A DNA stretch of 64,000 nt from G039954875 sp039954875 (GTDB lineage: Bacteria > Bacteroidota > Bacteroidia > Flavobacteriales > Blattabacteriaceae): contig CP157202.1 of the NCBI GenBank assembly GCA_039954875.1, positions 1,178,001 to 1,242,000 on the forward strand, written 5' to 3'. The translations under genes were made by a program, and so were the position numbers. This document shows positions 40,140 to 50,412 of the stretch, piece after piece; the stretch's first letter is position 1; each line of letters begins with the position of its first letter. The notes below the pieces were generated by a model that saw only the letters and a list, made by a program, of their open reading frames with translations, was not told where the DNA came from and did not search any database.

Positions 40140-41082
40140 AAAGATCTGCTTTTCTCTTTAGCGACTGAGGGTTGGATAAGATATTCTAGGCTTTTGTCCT
40201 AATAGTGTTCGAGTTCTTTTTTGACCTCGGCCAGGATATAGAGTTCTTTGGAGAGACCTTTTACGGCATATATCTTGTCAAGAATGTTAGTCTTGATGCT
40301 GTACCAATGAAGTAATTCCTTCCTCTGCTTCTCATAGTTTTTTTTCCAAGGCTTTGAAGTAGAGGATGTTTTTTATTTTCGTAGATATCCCAAGTCTGTT
40401 TCTTTCCAGTGTTTTTGCTTTCGTCAAACAAATCGAGCAGATCGTCCTGTATCTGAAAGGTTATTTTTCGATATTTTTTCCAGTTTTACACATTCGTGTG
40501 GTATCCTTCGATCCGGCTTCGCTGATCAGCGCCCTGATCTTCATGGCCGATACGATCAAAGTGGTAATGTTGTAGGTGATTATCTGTATGTATTGTTTAA
40601 ATTGGACTTTCTAGACTTATTCGAAGTTGAGGTCTATTTGTTGGTCATCTAAGACCTTCGTGGCCATATCTGAGAATTTGCAGACCACTTTATGAAAAGT
40701 CTCAGCATCAAGTCCTTCAAAAAAATTGATAAGCCTTCCCCACCAGAGTATTTCCCAAGAGGATTGCTCTTACTAATATTTCATTTTTGGTGTACGCTAA
40801 GCTTCCCCCTACGTAGAGGTGCTTTGTCCATGATATCGTCATACATCAGAGTGAAATTGTGAAACAACTCCAGCACCAATACTGGTCAAAGGGCTTGGAC
40901 AATAAGGTCTTGAAACAGCTAGACTCCGATCAGGCATAGAATATGGGTCGGATGCGCTTTTCTCCACCCAAGGAGAAGATGTAGTTGATCAGTGTGTATA
41001 GCTTCCCTGGACGTAGTATTGTCGAAACGATTGTCGTAGATCTCCTACTCTATAAAAGATTGGTAAGTGTAAAAGTTTTTCA
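40140..41082 (-). pseudogene. ispA: Polyprenyl (farnesyl/geranylgeranyl) diphosphate synthase relic
   Basis: Minus-strand fragments follow the family: FMKNFYTYQSFIE, HILCLIGV (family RPxLCLMG), MHDDIMDKAPLRRGK-like (CMTISW..TKHLYV in one frame, LMYDDIMDKAPLRRGKLSVHQK in another), GNTLVGKAYQF, IAYQIQDDLLDLFDESK-like (QIQDDLLDLFDESKN) and QKQRKELLHWYSIKTNILDKI. Both Asp-rich motifs are recognisable but sit in different frames. The enzyme elongates isoprenoid diphosphates for quinones and undecaprenyl carrier. Confidence 0.85.
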
Positions 41083-41479
41083 TAAAGTTGATTTTTTGAA
41101 AATGTATAGAGGATAAGAATTTTGGAAAGTCCTTAGATTTTCAGCTATAATGAAAAGAAGGCTATATCTTAGTACTCTTGCACATCATGTTTGAAAAACG
41201 TACTCTTTTAATACCATTTCAAGTGGCCATGTAGGAGTAGCCCCCTAAGCTGAAAATATAACGTTGCACTCCTTTATTGATTTTACTTTTCCCAAAATCA
41301 AGTGGGGAAGTGCTAAGGCTTAGAAACTATTCTAATAACTTATGGTATATGCGGATGATTTCTCCATAAGCTTCTTGTAAAATATACCCTTACTCATACT
41401 GGATGATAAGTACCATATTTATTATTTCATTTCAGTACAATTGTCTTTCTACGGAGAAAAAATCATTAGATAGACATAT

Positions 41480-42195
41480 TAAGTCAAAAGTCAGCTTTTT
41501 AAATCTTTTATGAATGAATGCATGACGACCTTAGGGGGGAATATAAAGCCCATAGATAACTAGATGAAGTCAATGATGGGGTGTGCAGCTAGCATTTTCC
41601 TATTAATATCAATTTATTCGTCTCTAGAATAATAACGTATAGGATTGTTGTAATTGTAAGCCTGCTCCATCATCTCTCCCTTATACCAAAACTAATAATC
41701 ATAGATAAAACATTCCATCTATTCTGGAGATGCATCACGGGTAAGTAATTCATTTCTAATGAGAGTATTTTTAATAAAAAACTCATTATTATCAGTATTT
41801 GGTATAGCAGCCTGTAATATTTCTATAGCGTGTTGAGATCTTGTGAATAGCTTTCTCATGTTTAGTAAAGAATTATAAACTGTATCGTGGCTCATCTCGA
41901 ACCATCTCAGTCAAAGGAAAAGCACTACCCTAAACATCAAAAAATAGACGCAAATAGATATACCCTAAGAAACAACCCACTCTTGGATCATCGACATAAA
42001 CATTCTCGTAAATTCCTTTAAATTCATGGACAACGTGCTCATTAGGACTCAAAGCCATGACCCTTTCCAAAACCACCTATCTCCTTAAGGATAGTGCGTG
42101 GCTCAGAATACAACCTTGTAACACCTTCACCACAACGTCTAACCAACAATTCAACTTCACTGACGCCAAAAACTTGTGAAGCATCACTTATCATT
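41480..42195 (-). pseudogene. Unidentified gene relic
   Basis: Coherent minus-strand peptides: MISDASQVFGVSEVELLVRR..GVTRLYSEPRTILKEIGGFGKG, HVVHEFKGIYENVYVDDPRVGCFLGYIYLRLFFDV, AFPLTEMVRDE, then in another frame KLFTRSQHAIEILQAAIPNTDNNEFF, IRNELLTRDASPEWMECFIYDYWFWYKGEMM and YNYNNPIRYYSRDE. Long stretches without stops imply one recent gene of at least 230 residues. I do not recognise the family. 41083-41479 and 42196-42689 hold nothing secure. Confidence 0.5.
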
Positions 42196-42689
42196 AAATA
42201 ATAATCGTTATTTTATCAAAATATCCCATTTTCCCCTAACTATACCTAAATCATATACATAAGTATTAATATTTATAAAATTTATAACTTTCTAACCTTG
42301 TATACCTACCATGATGATCATGATAGTAATCCGTTAACTTTTAAATGTGGTGTGCCCTATCCTACTATCGATATTGAACAATTTTGAAGCGCTATAGCAT
42401 TATTGTCTTGAAAACCATAGACTCATACGATTTCAGCCAAAACATTATCCAAGGATACGATCCCAAGTCGAGATAAATATTCCATATTTCTCGATGGTTC
42501 TTTATTCTGCAACATACCTCTAGCGATAAAAGACCAGATGTACAAAATCCCATACATTTAATAAACATCTCACAACAGCTCCCATTTGAAAATAAAAAAT
42601 TACTTTATTTTTTTTCTTAATATAAATAGTATACTATAAATTTACCTTTAATTTATCACAAATAAAAATACCCTATCTTATTTTTATGG

Positions 42690-44745
42690 ATGTTCACTCA
42701 AATCATTCTAGGACAACATCTACCTAAAGATTAAAAGGAAAATAAGTCAAACCATGAAATATAAGAAGTGATCGTCGTGGCACCAGAAACCTAAAAAAAA
42801 TTAGGAACTTCTCATGCCAGTACAAATCATACCCAAAAGACAAATCCATGCCTCCAGCTCTATACAACCAAAAATATCCTACAAAAACAAATTGGTATAA
42901 GCATGACAAAAGATCCCAATGGGACCGACATACAAATGCAATGCAAGGCTTACAAAATCAATACATTCTCTTTTATGATCACAACAGTGAGCCACTCATC
43001 GGGCTGTACTACAAGGGATACTAGACACACAATGGATCAGCCTAATCAATATCGAACGAATCGAGATCATCAAAAGGCCTAGCTCAGTATTTTACGGATC
43101 AGAAGCATTAACACTGGAACGATTCAACCTAATCACTACAGATTCTAAACCAGGGACGCATGGAAACATCTACTAGCGATACGGCCAGAACCTCACTTGG
43201 GACACACTGGAGCAGATCTAAATTATAAAAAACATCGCCCTCTCCTTATCCATCAAGCATTATCAAACCAAAGGCTACTATCTGACACCCGAAACCAAAG
43301 AAAAAAATGTCCCCCCCCAACCAAAACTATAGTTTAAGTACTAAAATCCAATATCAATTTTCACCCAAGAGCCAGTTGTCGCTCTCCACACGCTGGTACC
43401 TTTTGTAGGATCAAAGCTTAAAATATTTGGAGTTCAGAACTACAGTGCTATTAGAGCATCCAATTTCAACCGGCGATACATTTATCAGTTCACTAAAAAA
43501 TAAGATATCCCATCAGTCTCTATCAGACCGTTTACAAAACAAGATTCAACCCACAAAATATACAAACAAAAGACATATACAAAGACCGGCTCACACAGGA
43601 ATATTACAAGCCTAAACTTATTTCAGCCTTGCCAATTCAACGGAAAAAACATCCTCACCACCGAGCTCTCTGTTTGATTTACTAAAGCATGCAAAGGACG
43701 TGGTATCCTGCAAAGAAAAAAATATATCCGGATATTTATTTTCCCAATACGAATAGAAAATATTCTCAAAATTCAACGTTATTACAGGCACACCATGGGA
43801 TACCAACCAAAACCATGATACCCAACTCTCATCCAAACTAGCCTTGAAACACGATCTCAATCCTAGCTTGAGCGTTAAAGCCTCTGTCGGGCGCGATATT
43901 TTAGAGCTTCCGACTTCCATATGCTTTATCAACGTTTCTCCCACTTGTGCAAAGGCACTTTTATATATAGAGTGGAAGAACTCAGTCCAGCCTTAGAACG
44001 CTTGAAACAAATAAACAAAATTAATCGACCATCTATAGACCCAAGCAAAATCCACATCACCCTGAAACCAGAACGCCCCATCGGTGTCAACATCGTGTAG
44101 CATACAAACTGAAAGAGGACTTCAACCTTTCGACCAACTTCTTTCGAAACGACTTAAGAATATGATCAACTCTATATATCTGGTCACTAATACAGAAAAT
44201 TAGCCGATCTACCGCTACACCAATCTGAGAAAAATATTTACAACAGGGCTTTGAGATACAAGCCAGTAAACATCTACTGAAATATCTCCATCTCTCGGCA
44301 GAATATCAATACCTAGCTTTAGGCAAGGTACAAATACACCATCAAAAAGATCAAGAAAGGATAAATTACTAAAATAAGCTCTAAAATTTGCATCACTAAA
44401 AAAGTTAAACTGAGAAATTACAGCGGGCTATTCAACAGTTCAAGACATCATGCCAATATTAAACTATTTTATGAAGATACTTCTAGAGGACTCCATGATA
44501 TGCACGACAAATGATATACCACAACAGATACGGCCTCACTGACTAAAATGGCAACAGTATACTGGCCGGTAGTTACGAATACGTCAAAGGCTACACGTTG
44601 TGGTACATTTCTGTAGGTAAAATTATTCCAATGACTTTAAAATACAACTAGACTGTGATAACCTATTTGCTTATACAGATAGACAACATATGACCGATCT
44701 ATTTAGCAGAGTCTTATGGGGAAGAATCATTTATCAATTTTAAAC
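42690..44745 (+). pseudogene. TonB-dependent receptor relic (heme/vitamin B12 type)
   Basis: The plug is recognisable in pieces: GTRNLKKIRNFSCQ, QKQIGISMTKDPNGTDIQMQ, INIERIEIIKRPSSVFYGSEAL (family IERIEVIKGPSSxLYGSEA). Barrel strands follow: ALSLSIKHYQTKGYYLTPETKEK, FSPKSQLSLSTRWYL, SSKLALKHDLNPSLSVKASVGR (family FSPKLALxYxxxxxLxLRASxGRG), VEELSPALERLKQ, IHITLKPERPIGVNI, YEYVKGYTLWYISVGK. Dozens of stops and a C8 run at 43311-43318. Such receptors import heme or cobalamin. The HmuY-like relic downstream favours heme. Confidence 0.88.
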
Positions 44746-44819
44746 CCATAATTTATTATAAAAACTCATATTCTGAAAACTTTTACTTCTCTATTCATTA
44801 GCACCATATTATTTGTCGC

Positions 44820-46055
44820 CTATCAAAATAGGCGATTTAAGTGATGAATTCACCGAAAACCTTGATCTAAGCAAAGCCTCACAAAACGAAAAGACTTGTA
44901 TAAAAACTACACCTGACTTGCTTGTTTATTAAAATTATATACCAAAAACCACAAAACCCATACCATATAAACTTAAAAAAATAAATTTTACTAAAGGTAT
45001 TACATTAAATGACAATAGCAGCGAATGAGACATTACCTTCAAGAACACCACCAGCCTCATCAATGTGGAATCAGGAAAGAATACCATACAACGAACTAGC
45101 CAAACACAGGTATAGTCCTTATTTCAAAAGATTTCGATCAAGTAAGAGAAATCCCGATAGACCAAGAATTCAAGCAAGATACTGACGCAAACTAGGCCAT
45201 AAACCCGAACCATAACAACGATGAAGGTTGGTACACCTATTCGATGACGAGACATACAGCCAAACCCAAGCCTAGAAAAATATTCATATTTTACACACAC
45301 TATGGGAAATACGCCAAAATGGAAATCATTAGCCTTTACAAGGGTTCACAGCCAATCCAATCATGGCTAAACCCTAACAATGGTCACTATGCTTTTAGAT
45401 ATACATATTAAATCGATGAAAATTTTAAAAAGTTTGAATACAAAGCTGAAAAAAAAGTAAATCCTAAAAACATGATGACATCTCAACTCCTTATTGTAAA
45501 TTAGACGTAATACCAAAATTTGATTAACAAGAGATAAAACTAGGTTTATTTAAAGATGAGGTAAAAACTCCGTGCTTCAGAAAAGGACATAAAATTCTCC
45601 TTTGATACAGGAAACATTGTAGAGGAAAACAGCCACGAATGGGACATCATATTCAAAGGAGACGCCATGATCGAATTCAACACGCAACTTGTGACCTAGA
45701 ACGAAATAAAACAAACCTTCGATGAGCTCAAAGAAATCCCTAGAGAAACTGAATTCAAAATAGACAAATCCATAAAATAGAGATTCTACACAGAATTTAG
45801 TGCGCTTATGACCACTCACTACCAGCTCCCCTAACGACTGTAAAATGATAGATTATCCCCCCCCCTTATAGTTATGATCACGAGCAATGAAAAAAATATA
45901 AATACAAGCATCATCTTACTCCTCCATAATGGGAAGTATGCCAAACTAGATATGATCAGACAATACTTGTATTCTAAAAACACTAAGTAAGACGAAAAAC
46001 TCTATATGCACTTACGATATGCATACCAATCAAAGGGCACTAAAAAATTCGAATG
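44820..46055 (+). pseudogene. HmuY-like heme-binding lipoprotein relic, two domains
   Basis: First unit: INFTKGITLNDNSSE, then TGA (45026-45028) where HmuY has Trp, DITFKNTTSLINVESGKNTIQRT, later DEGWYTYSMTRHTAKPKPRKIFIFYTHYGKYAKMEIISLYKG. Second unit: FSFDTGNIVEENSHEWDIIFKGDAMIEFNTQ, FDELKEIPRETEFKI, HNGKYAKLDMIRQY. Both match HmuY (F..G....SxxWDIxFxxTxI, GKYAKxxIxSYY). HmuY captures heme and passes it to its TonB receptor, here the relic immediately upstream. Confidence 0.82.
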
Positions 46056-46070
46056 ATCCAAAAGCAGCCC

Positions 46071-46724
46071 TCACAGGCCTTTTTTTATTTCCCGAATCGC
46101 CCGCTTTGGATCAGCGGTAGAAAATACCGAAGTGCCTGCCACTAGCACATCCGCACCTTTCTCGAAAAGTATAGACGCATTGTTCCGATCTACCCCACCA
46201 TCGATCTCAATGAGCGTAGGAGCATCTTTTTCCTCTATCAAGTCTTTAGCTTCCTGTAATTTCTGATACGTATGCTCAATGAATTTCTGTCCACCAAAAC
46301 CTGGATTGACCCCCATCAAAACAAGTAAGTCCACATCACAGATAATATTTTGTAGCAAGCCTACCGGCGTATGGGGATTGAGCGCCACACCAGCCTTCAT
46401 ACCTATCTCTTTAATCGCATATACAGTGCGATGCAAATGAACACAGGCTTCATAATGCACCGATAAATGATCTGCTCCGCAGGATTTGAAAGTTTGGATG
46501 TAACGCTCAGGTTGCGTGATCATCAAGTGCACATCCATCGGTTTGCGAGTGTATTGCCAGATGGCCTTTATCACAGGAATGCCAAAAGAAATATTAGGCA
46601 CAAAAACCCCATCCATAATATCGATGTGCAACCAGTCAGCTTGACTCTCATTGAGCATTTCCACATCGCATCGCAGATTAGCAAAATCAGCTGAAAGTAT
46701 AGAAGGAGCCAAAATTTTCTTCAT
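46071..46724 (-). CDS. rpe: Ribulose-phosphate 3-epimerase
   Basis: 217 aa TIM barrel. Signatures: LAPSILSADFANL, DWLHIDIMDGVFVPNISFG (metal-binding His and catalytic Asp), DVHLMITQPERYI, VHYEAC, VNPGFGGQKFIE and IEIDGGVDRNNA (second catalytic Asp). Interconverts ribulose-5-phosphate and xylulose-5-phosphate, feeding the split transketolase. Complete and isolated among relics. Confidence 0.95.
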   Translation of the reverse strand: MKKILAPSILSADFANLRCDVEMLNESQADWLHIDIMDGVFVPNISFGIPVIKAIWQYTRKPMDVHLMITQPERYIQTFKSCGADHLSVHYEACVHLHRTVYAIKEIGMKAGVALNPHTPVGLLQNIICDVDLLVLMGVNPGFGGQKFIEHTYQKLQEAKDLIEEKDAPTLIEIDGGVDRNNASILFEKGADVLVAGTSVFSTADPKRAIREIKKGL

Positions 46725-47243
46725 AGTTTGGACATTAAAAGTAAAAAACCCTTAAAGATAAAAGCTATGAAATAGCTTCCTAAGTTCAATATTCTAATTA
46801 GCTCGGAATTTCTACGACAATAGAACGACTCCCTAGCAACAACTCCAAATAATCCTATTTTTTTACAGTATTATAAATAATCGGGCAAATATCTTATCCA
46901 TAACTAAACATTCGACAGTAGAACACTATCATAAGGACATTCTCCCTGCTCAAAATCCACAAAAAAATAATTTTATATTTTCAATGCAAAAATAGAAGAT
47001 ATTTATATCCATTTTAGATAAAAAAATAACTTCATATAATATATTATTTAATAAGTCCGCCATAGTTAAATTTTAATTCATTTGATTATGAAATGATGAA
47101 TATTTAGTACCAACACACAATCCCAAAAAACTCATGGTTCAACTAATGAAAAGTATTGATCTCTCTTTAGAATAAAAGAAAGGAAGTAAGGAGATGTTTT
47201 ATATATAAGTATAATCATTTATTAAACACCAAAACCTCAATAT
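46725..47243. other. AT-rich intergenic stretch
   Basis: No gene recognised. It must contain the rpe promoter on the minus strand, but no clear TAnnTTTG element was identified. Confidence 0.5.
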
Positions 47244-47940
47244 TATGAAGTACTATTTACTATTCATGGGTCTTATATTTTTATTACATAGCCACAAGCA
47301 CAGGTGATCATCAACGCGAAATATGAAAAACAAGAACTTCAAGGCACTTTAGATGTCCGTTCTAAATCCAATTACGGATCTGGAGATGATTGGAGTAGCG
47401 TACTCCCCCTGACAAACGATATCAATAAAGTTAAAAAATAGGGAGTAAATCTCCTAAGAAAAGTACTTTCATCTACGATACCAAATTGGATTGTCCCATT
47501 ATAATAACTGGACAAAATGGTCCGATTACCTATAATGATATATGCACAAGTAGTGGTAGCAATGGCGGTGTGAAAGTGACCAAATTCAATTGTTAAAACA
47601 ATATAAAAAACTCAACAACTTTCAGACCTAATCAACCCCTTACATATGCTCAGATATCCATATCGGTCAAAGTATAAAAAACATATACTTATCTGATAAA
47701 GATTACATTAGTAAATGGAGTCAAATATATTTCCGAAGGTTACTTCAACAATCCAGGAGCTCGAAACATATTACTCAAATCTGAATAAACTCTACAAGGC
47801 GCCGGAGGATTTGGCTATGAAATCATCAATAATGAAAATTTATGTGGCACCAAGATGAATTCCATCGTTTATACCCCTCCTCCTACTGCACGTACCAACA
47901 GAAAAAGATGTATATATAGTCACTTTTGGCACAAACATTC
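47244..47940 (+). pseudogene. Secreted protein relic, family unknown
   Basis: Starts MKYYLLFMGLIFLL, a signal peptide, then shifts to QAQVIINAKYEKQELQGTLDVRSKSNYGSGDDWSSVLPLTNDINKV. Further pieces are DTKLDCPIIITGQNGPITYNDICTSSGSNGGVKVTKFNC and YIVTFGTNIR. Extracellular-type composition (Gly, Ser, Asn). Family not recognised. Confidence 0.5.
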
Positions 47941-48039
47941 GGGAGGTATCTTTAGTTGTTTTGCAGTGTATTTTTAGGAACTAATTACTGGAAATCTGTC
48001 TGAAAATAAAGATTTTTTTTCTTAGCTATTAAACATTCT

Positions 48040-48077
48040 AGCTCAAGTACCCTCTCAATTGAGAGGGTACTTGAGCT
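48040..48077. terminator. Perfect 38-bp palindrome, probable bidirectional terminator
   Basis: Two 19-bp arms without any mismatch or loop, beginning agctcaagtaccctctcaa. It lies 80 bp downstream of fabI (minus) and after the secreted-protein relic (plus). A weak AT-rich tail follows on each side. Its length and perfection are unusual for a terminator. Confidence 0.55.
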
Positions 48078-48156
48078 TCTATAAAACAAACTAGTATTAA
48101 TATACCACAAAAAAATTAGTCCAAAGACATACGGATCCTGGTATGGCTAAAAAATT

Positions 48157-48975
48157 TCAATTTTCCGACATAAATCTCTTCATCACCGCTTCACTGATAC
48201 CGGTAGTAGAAAATCCTCCGTCATGATAAAGATTCTGCATCGTCACCCTCTTGGTTAGATCAGAAAATAGTGTGATCACGTATTCAGCGCAATCCCGTGC
48301 CGAAGCATTACCCAATGGAGAAAGCGCTTCGGCATAACGTAAAAAACCATCAAACCCTTTGACGCCTTTCCCAGCCGTAGTAGGGGTAGGCGATTGTGAG
48401 ACCGTATTGACACGCACCTTGCACTTCAAACCCCAGTGATAACCAAAGTTACGGGCGACACTCTCAAGATAAGATTTGTGATCGGCCATATCATTATAGT
48501 CAGGAAAACTGCGTTGACCAGCGATGTAAGTCAGAGCTACGATAGAACCCCATTCATTCATCGCGTCTTTATCCCAAGCGGTCTTCATTACTTTGTGAAA
48601 GGACACAGCAGAAATATCCCACCCTTTGTGTAACCAGTCGTAGTTGAGGTCTGTATAAGAACGATCTTTACGTACATTGATAGACATCCCTATAGCATGC
48701 AGTATAAAGTCTATTTTTCCATCAAAATATTTCAAGGTCTCATCAAATAGTTTCCCAAGGTCTTCCATAGAGGTGGCATCTGCAGGGATCACTACAGCCT
48801 GAGTCTTTTTAGCCAATTGATCAATTTTACCCATCCGTAAAGCGATGGGAGCATTACTCAAAACAAAAGAAGCTCCTTCTTGATAGGCACATTCAGCTAC
48901 TTTCCAAGCGATCGAATTTTCATCTAGAGCTCCAAAAACAAGACCATTCTTTTCTTTTAATAACTCATAAGACAT
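48157..48975 (-). CDS. fabI: Enoyl-[acyl-carrier-protein] reductase FabI
   Basis: 272 aa from the ATG at 48975 (MSYELLKEKNGLVFGALDEN); the open frame has 13 further codons that are not family-like. An SDR fold with the FabI active site Tyr-x6-Lys as PDYNDMADHK (Tyr160, Lys167). NAD-binding start GLVFGALDENSIAWKVA, and VSQSPTPTTAGKGVKGF loop. It performs the last step of each fatty-acid elongation round. Intact, so de novo fatty-acid synthesis is probably kept. Confidence 0.94.
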   Translation of the reverse strand: MSYELLKEKNGLVFGALDENSIAWKVAECAYQEGASFVLSNAPIALRMGKIDQLAKKTQAVVIPADATSMEDLGKLFDETLKYFDGKIDFILHAIGMSINVRKDRSYTDLNYDWLHKGWDISAVSFHKVMKTAWDKDAMNEWGSIVALTYIAGQRSFPDYNDMADHKSYLESVARNFGYHWGLKCKVRVNTVSQSPTPTTAGKGVKGFDGFLRYAEALSPLGNASARDCAEYVITLFSDLTKRVTMQNLYHDGGFSTTGISEAVMKRFMSEN

Positions 48976-49011
48976 AATCAAAATTTTGATTCGAAGATAG
49001 ATATATTTTGA

Positions 49012-49019
49012 CAAATATA
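49012..49019 (-). promoter_or_regulatory. Candidate -7 element of fabI
   Basis: Minus-strand TATATTTG fits TAnnTTTG, 36 nt upstream of the chosen fabI ATG. It supports the shorter start. Confidence 0.4.
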
Positions 49020-49063
49020 ATTTTTTATGTTTTTATTTTAATATAAATTAATGATCAGGAGGC

Positions 49064-49530
49064 GATATAAAAGTTCCTATCTTATTTTCTTATTTTAGTC
49101 ATCTTGCCCTATTAATTCAAATACCTTTTATATCAAGGTTTATGATCCTAAAAAGGATGCAGATAAAAAGGTAGCAAAGGCTATAATGAGAGCACGGAAA
49201 GAAAATAAAAACATCTTGATTCAGATAAGAGATAATTTGTATAAATAGTGCTTAAAGTTGAGTAAATCCTTGTCTACTGATCCTAATTTGAGGAGAGAGC
49301 TTGAAGATAATTATGCGATCTATCACTTAAACCGTGCTGTAGAAAACAAAAATGAGAAGGTTTTGAAAAGGTACGGACATCCTGATAAATATAATTTTCC
49401 AGTCATCATCACATTGAATCAAGAAGGAAGGTTGATCCATATTTAGGAGACAGATAATCTTGAGGAAAGGACAGGCTATAAAAAAGGAGATATACTAAGA
49501 TTTTTACAGAGTTGGAAGGTTAATAAATAA
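49064..49530 (+). pseudogene. Thioredoxin-like periplasmic protein relic, active site lost
   Basis: KVYDPKKDADKKVAKAIMRARKENKNILIQIRDNLYK is followed by TAG (49246-49248), then CLKLSKSLSTDPNLRRELEDNYAIYHLNRAVENKNEKVLKRYGHPDKYNFPVIITLNQEGRLIHI, a second TAG, and ETDNLEERTGYKKGDILRFLQSW. It matches thioredoxin-family proteins whose site is GNWCxWC; here the second Trp is TAG and the first Cys is gone. An N-terminal signal-like segment is frameshifted. Confidence 0.8.
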
Positions 49531-49619
49531 TCTTTTCACTGACAAGCACTCTATTAAGGTCCACCAGCTATGGTGAACCTCTGACTTCAAAACATGATGA
49601 GAAATTGGACTACATTTAT

Positions 49620-50370
49620 AGCTATGCTACGATCAAAAAAATCTTTATTTTCTGGTTCTTATTACTGGGTATTCTTTTCCATTCACAAGAAAAAACTTTG
49701 GTCTCGGGATAAATCATTGTAGATATACCGGTGGATCTCAATGTTAAAATTCAGATCAATAATAAAAACACTAAACAAATCACTTATACCAATCTTTATG
49801 GACATTTTTCTATTCGTGCTCAGCAAAACGATAAATTGTATTGTTCTTCAATCACTATGGAAAAACATGATTTGATCCTTACCAAGGATATGTTACAGGA
49901 AAAAAAACTCATTGTACACCTAAATGCAGACTATGTCATGCTTGATACGGTGACTGTCTATGGTAATCGATTTGAAAAGAGATATCGAACATGCTTTTAC
50001 TAAAAAAAAATTAATCGAAAGAGGATGGGTCTCCCAAATCCAGGTTCTATCCCCCCAAGCCGGCAAAAGAAAAAATTTTCCATTCACCATTTTCATTTAA
50101 TGCACGGACTTTTTACGATTTAATCCCTGGCAAAATACGAAAAAAGGAAGCATTAAGCCGGTATGAAGATCAACAACAATTTGTAGAGAGGATAAAAGCA
50201 TATTTTGGTGATTTTTTACTGAAACACTCAAAATACCCCAAGAGAAGATCCTAGATTGCGTGCGTTTTAATGTAGAAACTTCTACGCTACAAAGGCTTTA
50301 TGCTGAGAAGTAATTCTTTGAGGTTATGCAATTGCTCAAGGTAAAAGTTCAATATATCTCAATCGCATAA
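49620..50370 (+). pseudogene. CarboxypepD_reg-like domain protein relic
   Basis: A signal segment (IKKIFIFWFLLLGILFHSQ) leads to KTLVSG, a stop, IIVDIPVDLNVKIQINNKNTKQITYTNLYGHFSIRAQQNDKLYCSSITME and VHLNADYVMLDTVTVYGNRFEK. This is the one-domain carboxypeptidase-regulatory-like pattern (VxGxVxD..G..I.N..T...TNxxGxFxIxA..GDTLxFSSI). Later pieces (ALSRYEDQQQFVERIKAYFGDF) continue the family but in shifted frames. Typical of surface proteins in this phylum. Confidence 0.7.
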
Positions 50371-50412
50371 ACAGTGTAAAAAAATAAGACCAAGGGTTGA
50401 TCTTCTTTTAGA

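Noticed and set aside
38787..45028. TGA read as tryptophan (alternative genetic code)
   Set aside because: TGA occurs at Trp positions in two relics, but intact genes use TGG for Trp and several end at TGA (mutL, kdsD, the DUF4295 gene). The relics also carry frameshifts, so ordinary decay explains it.
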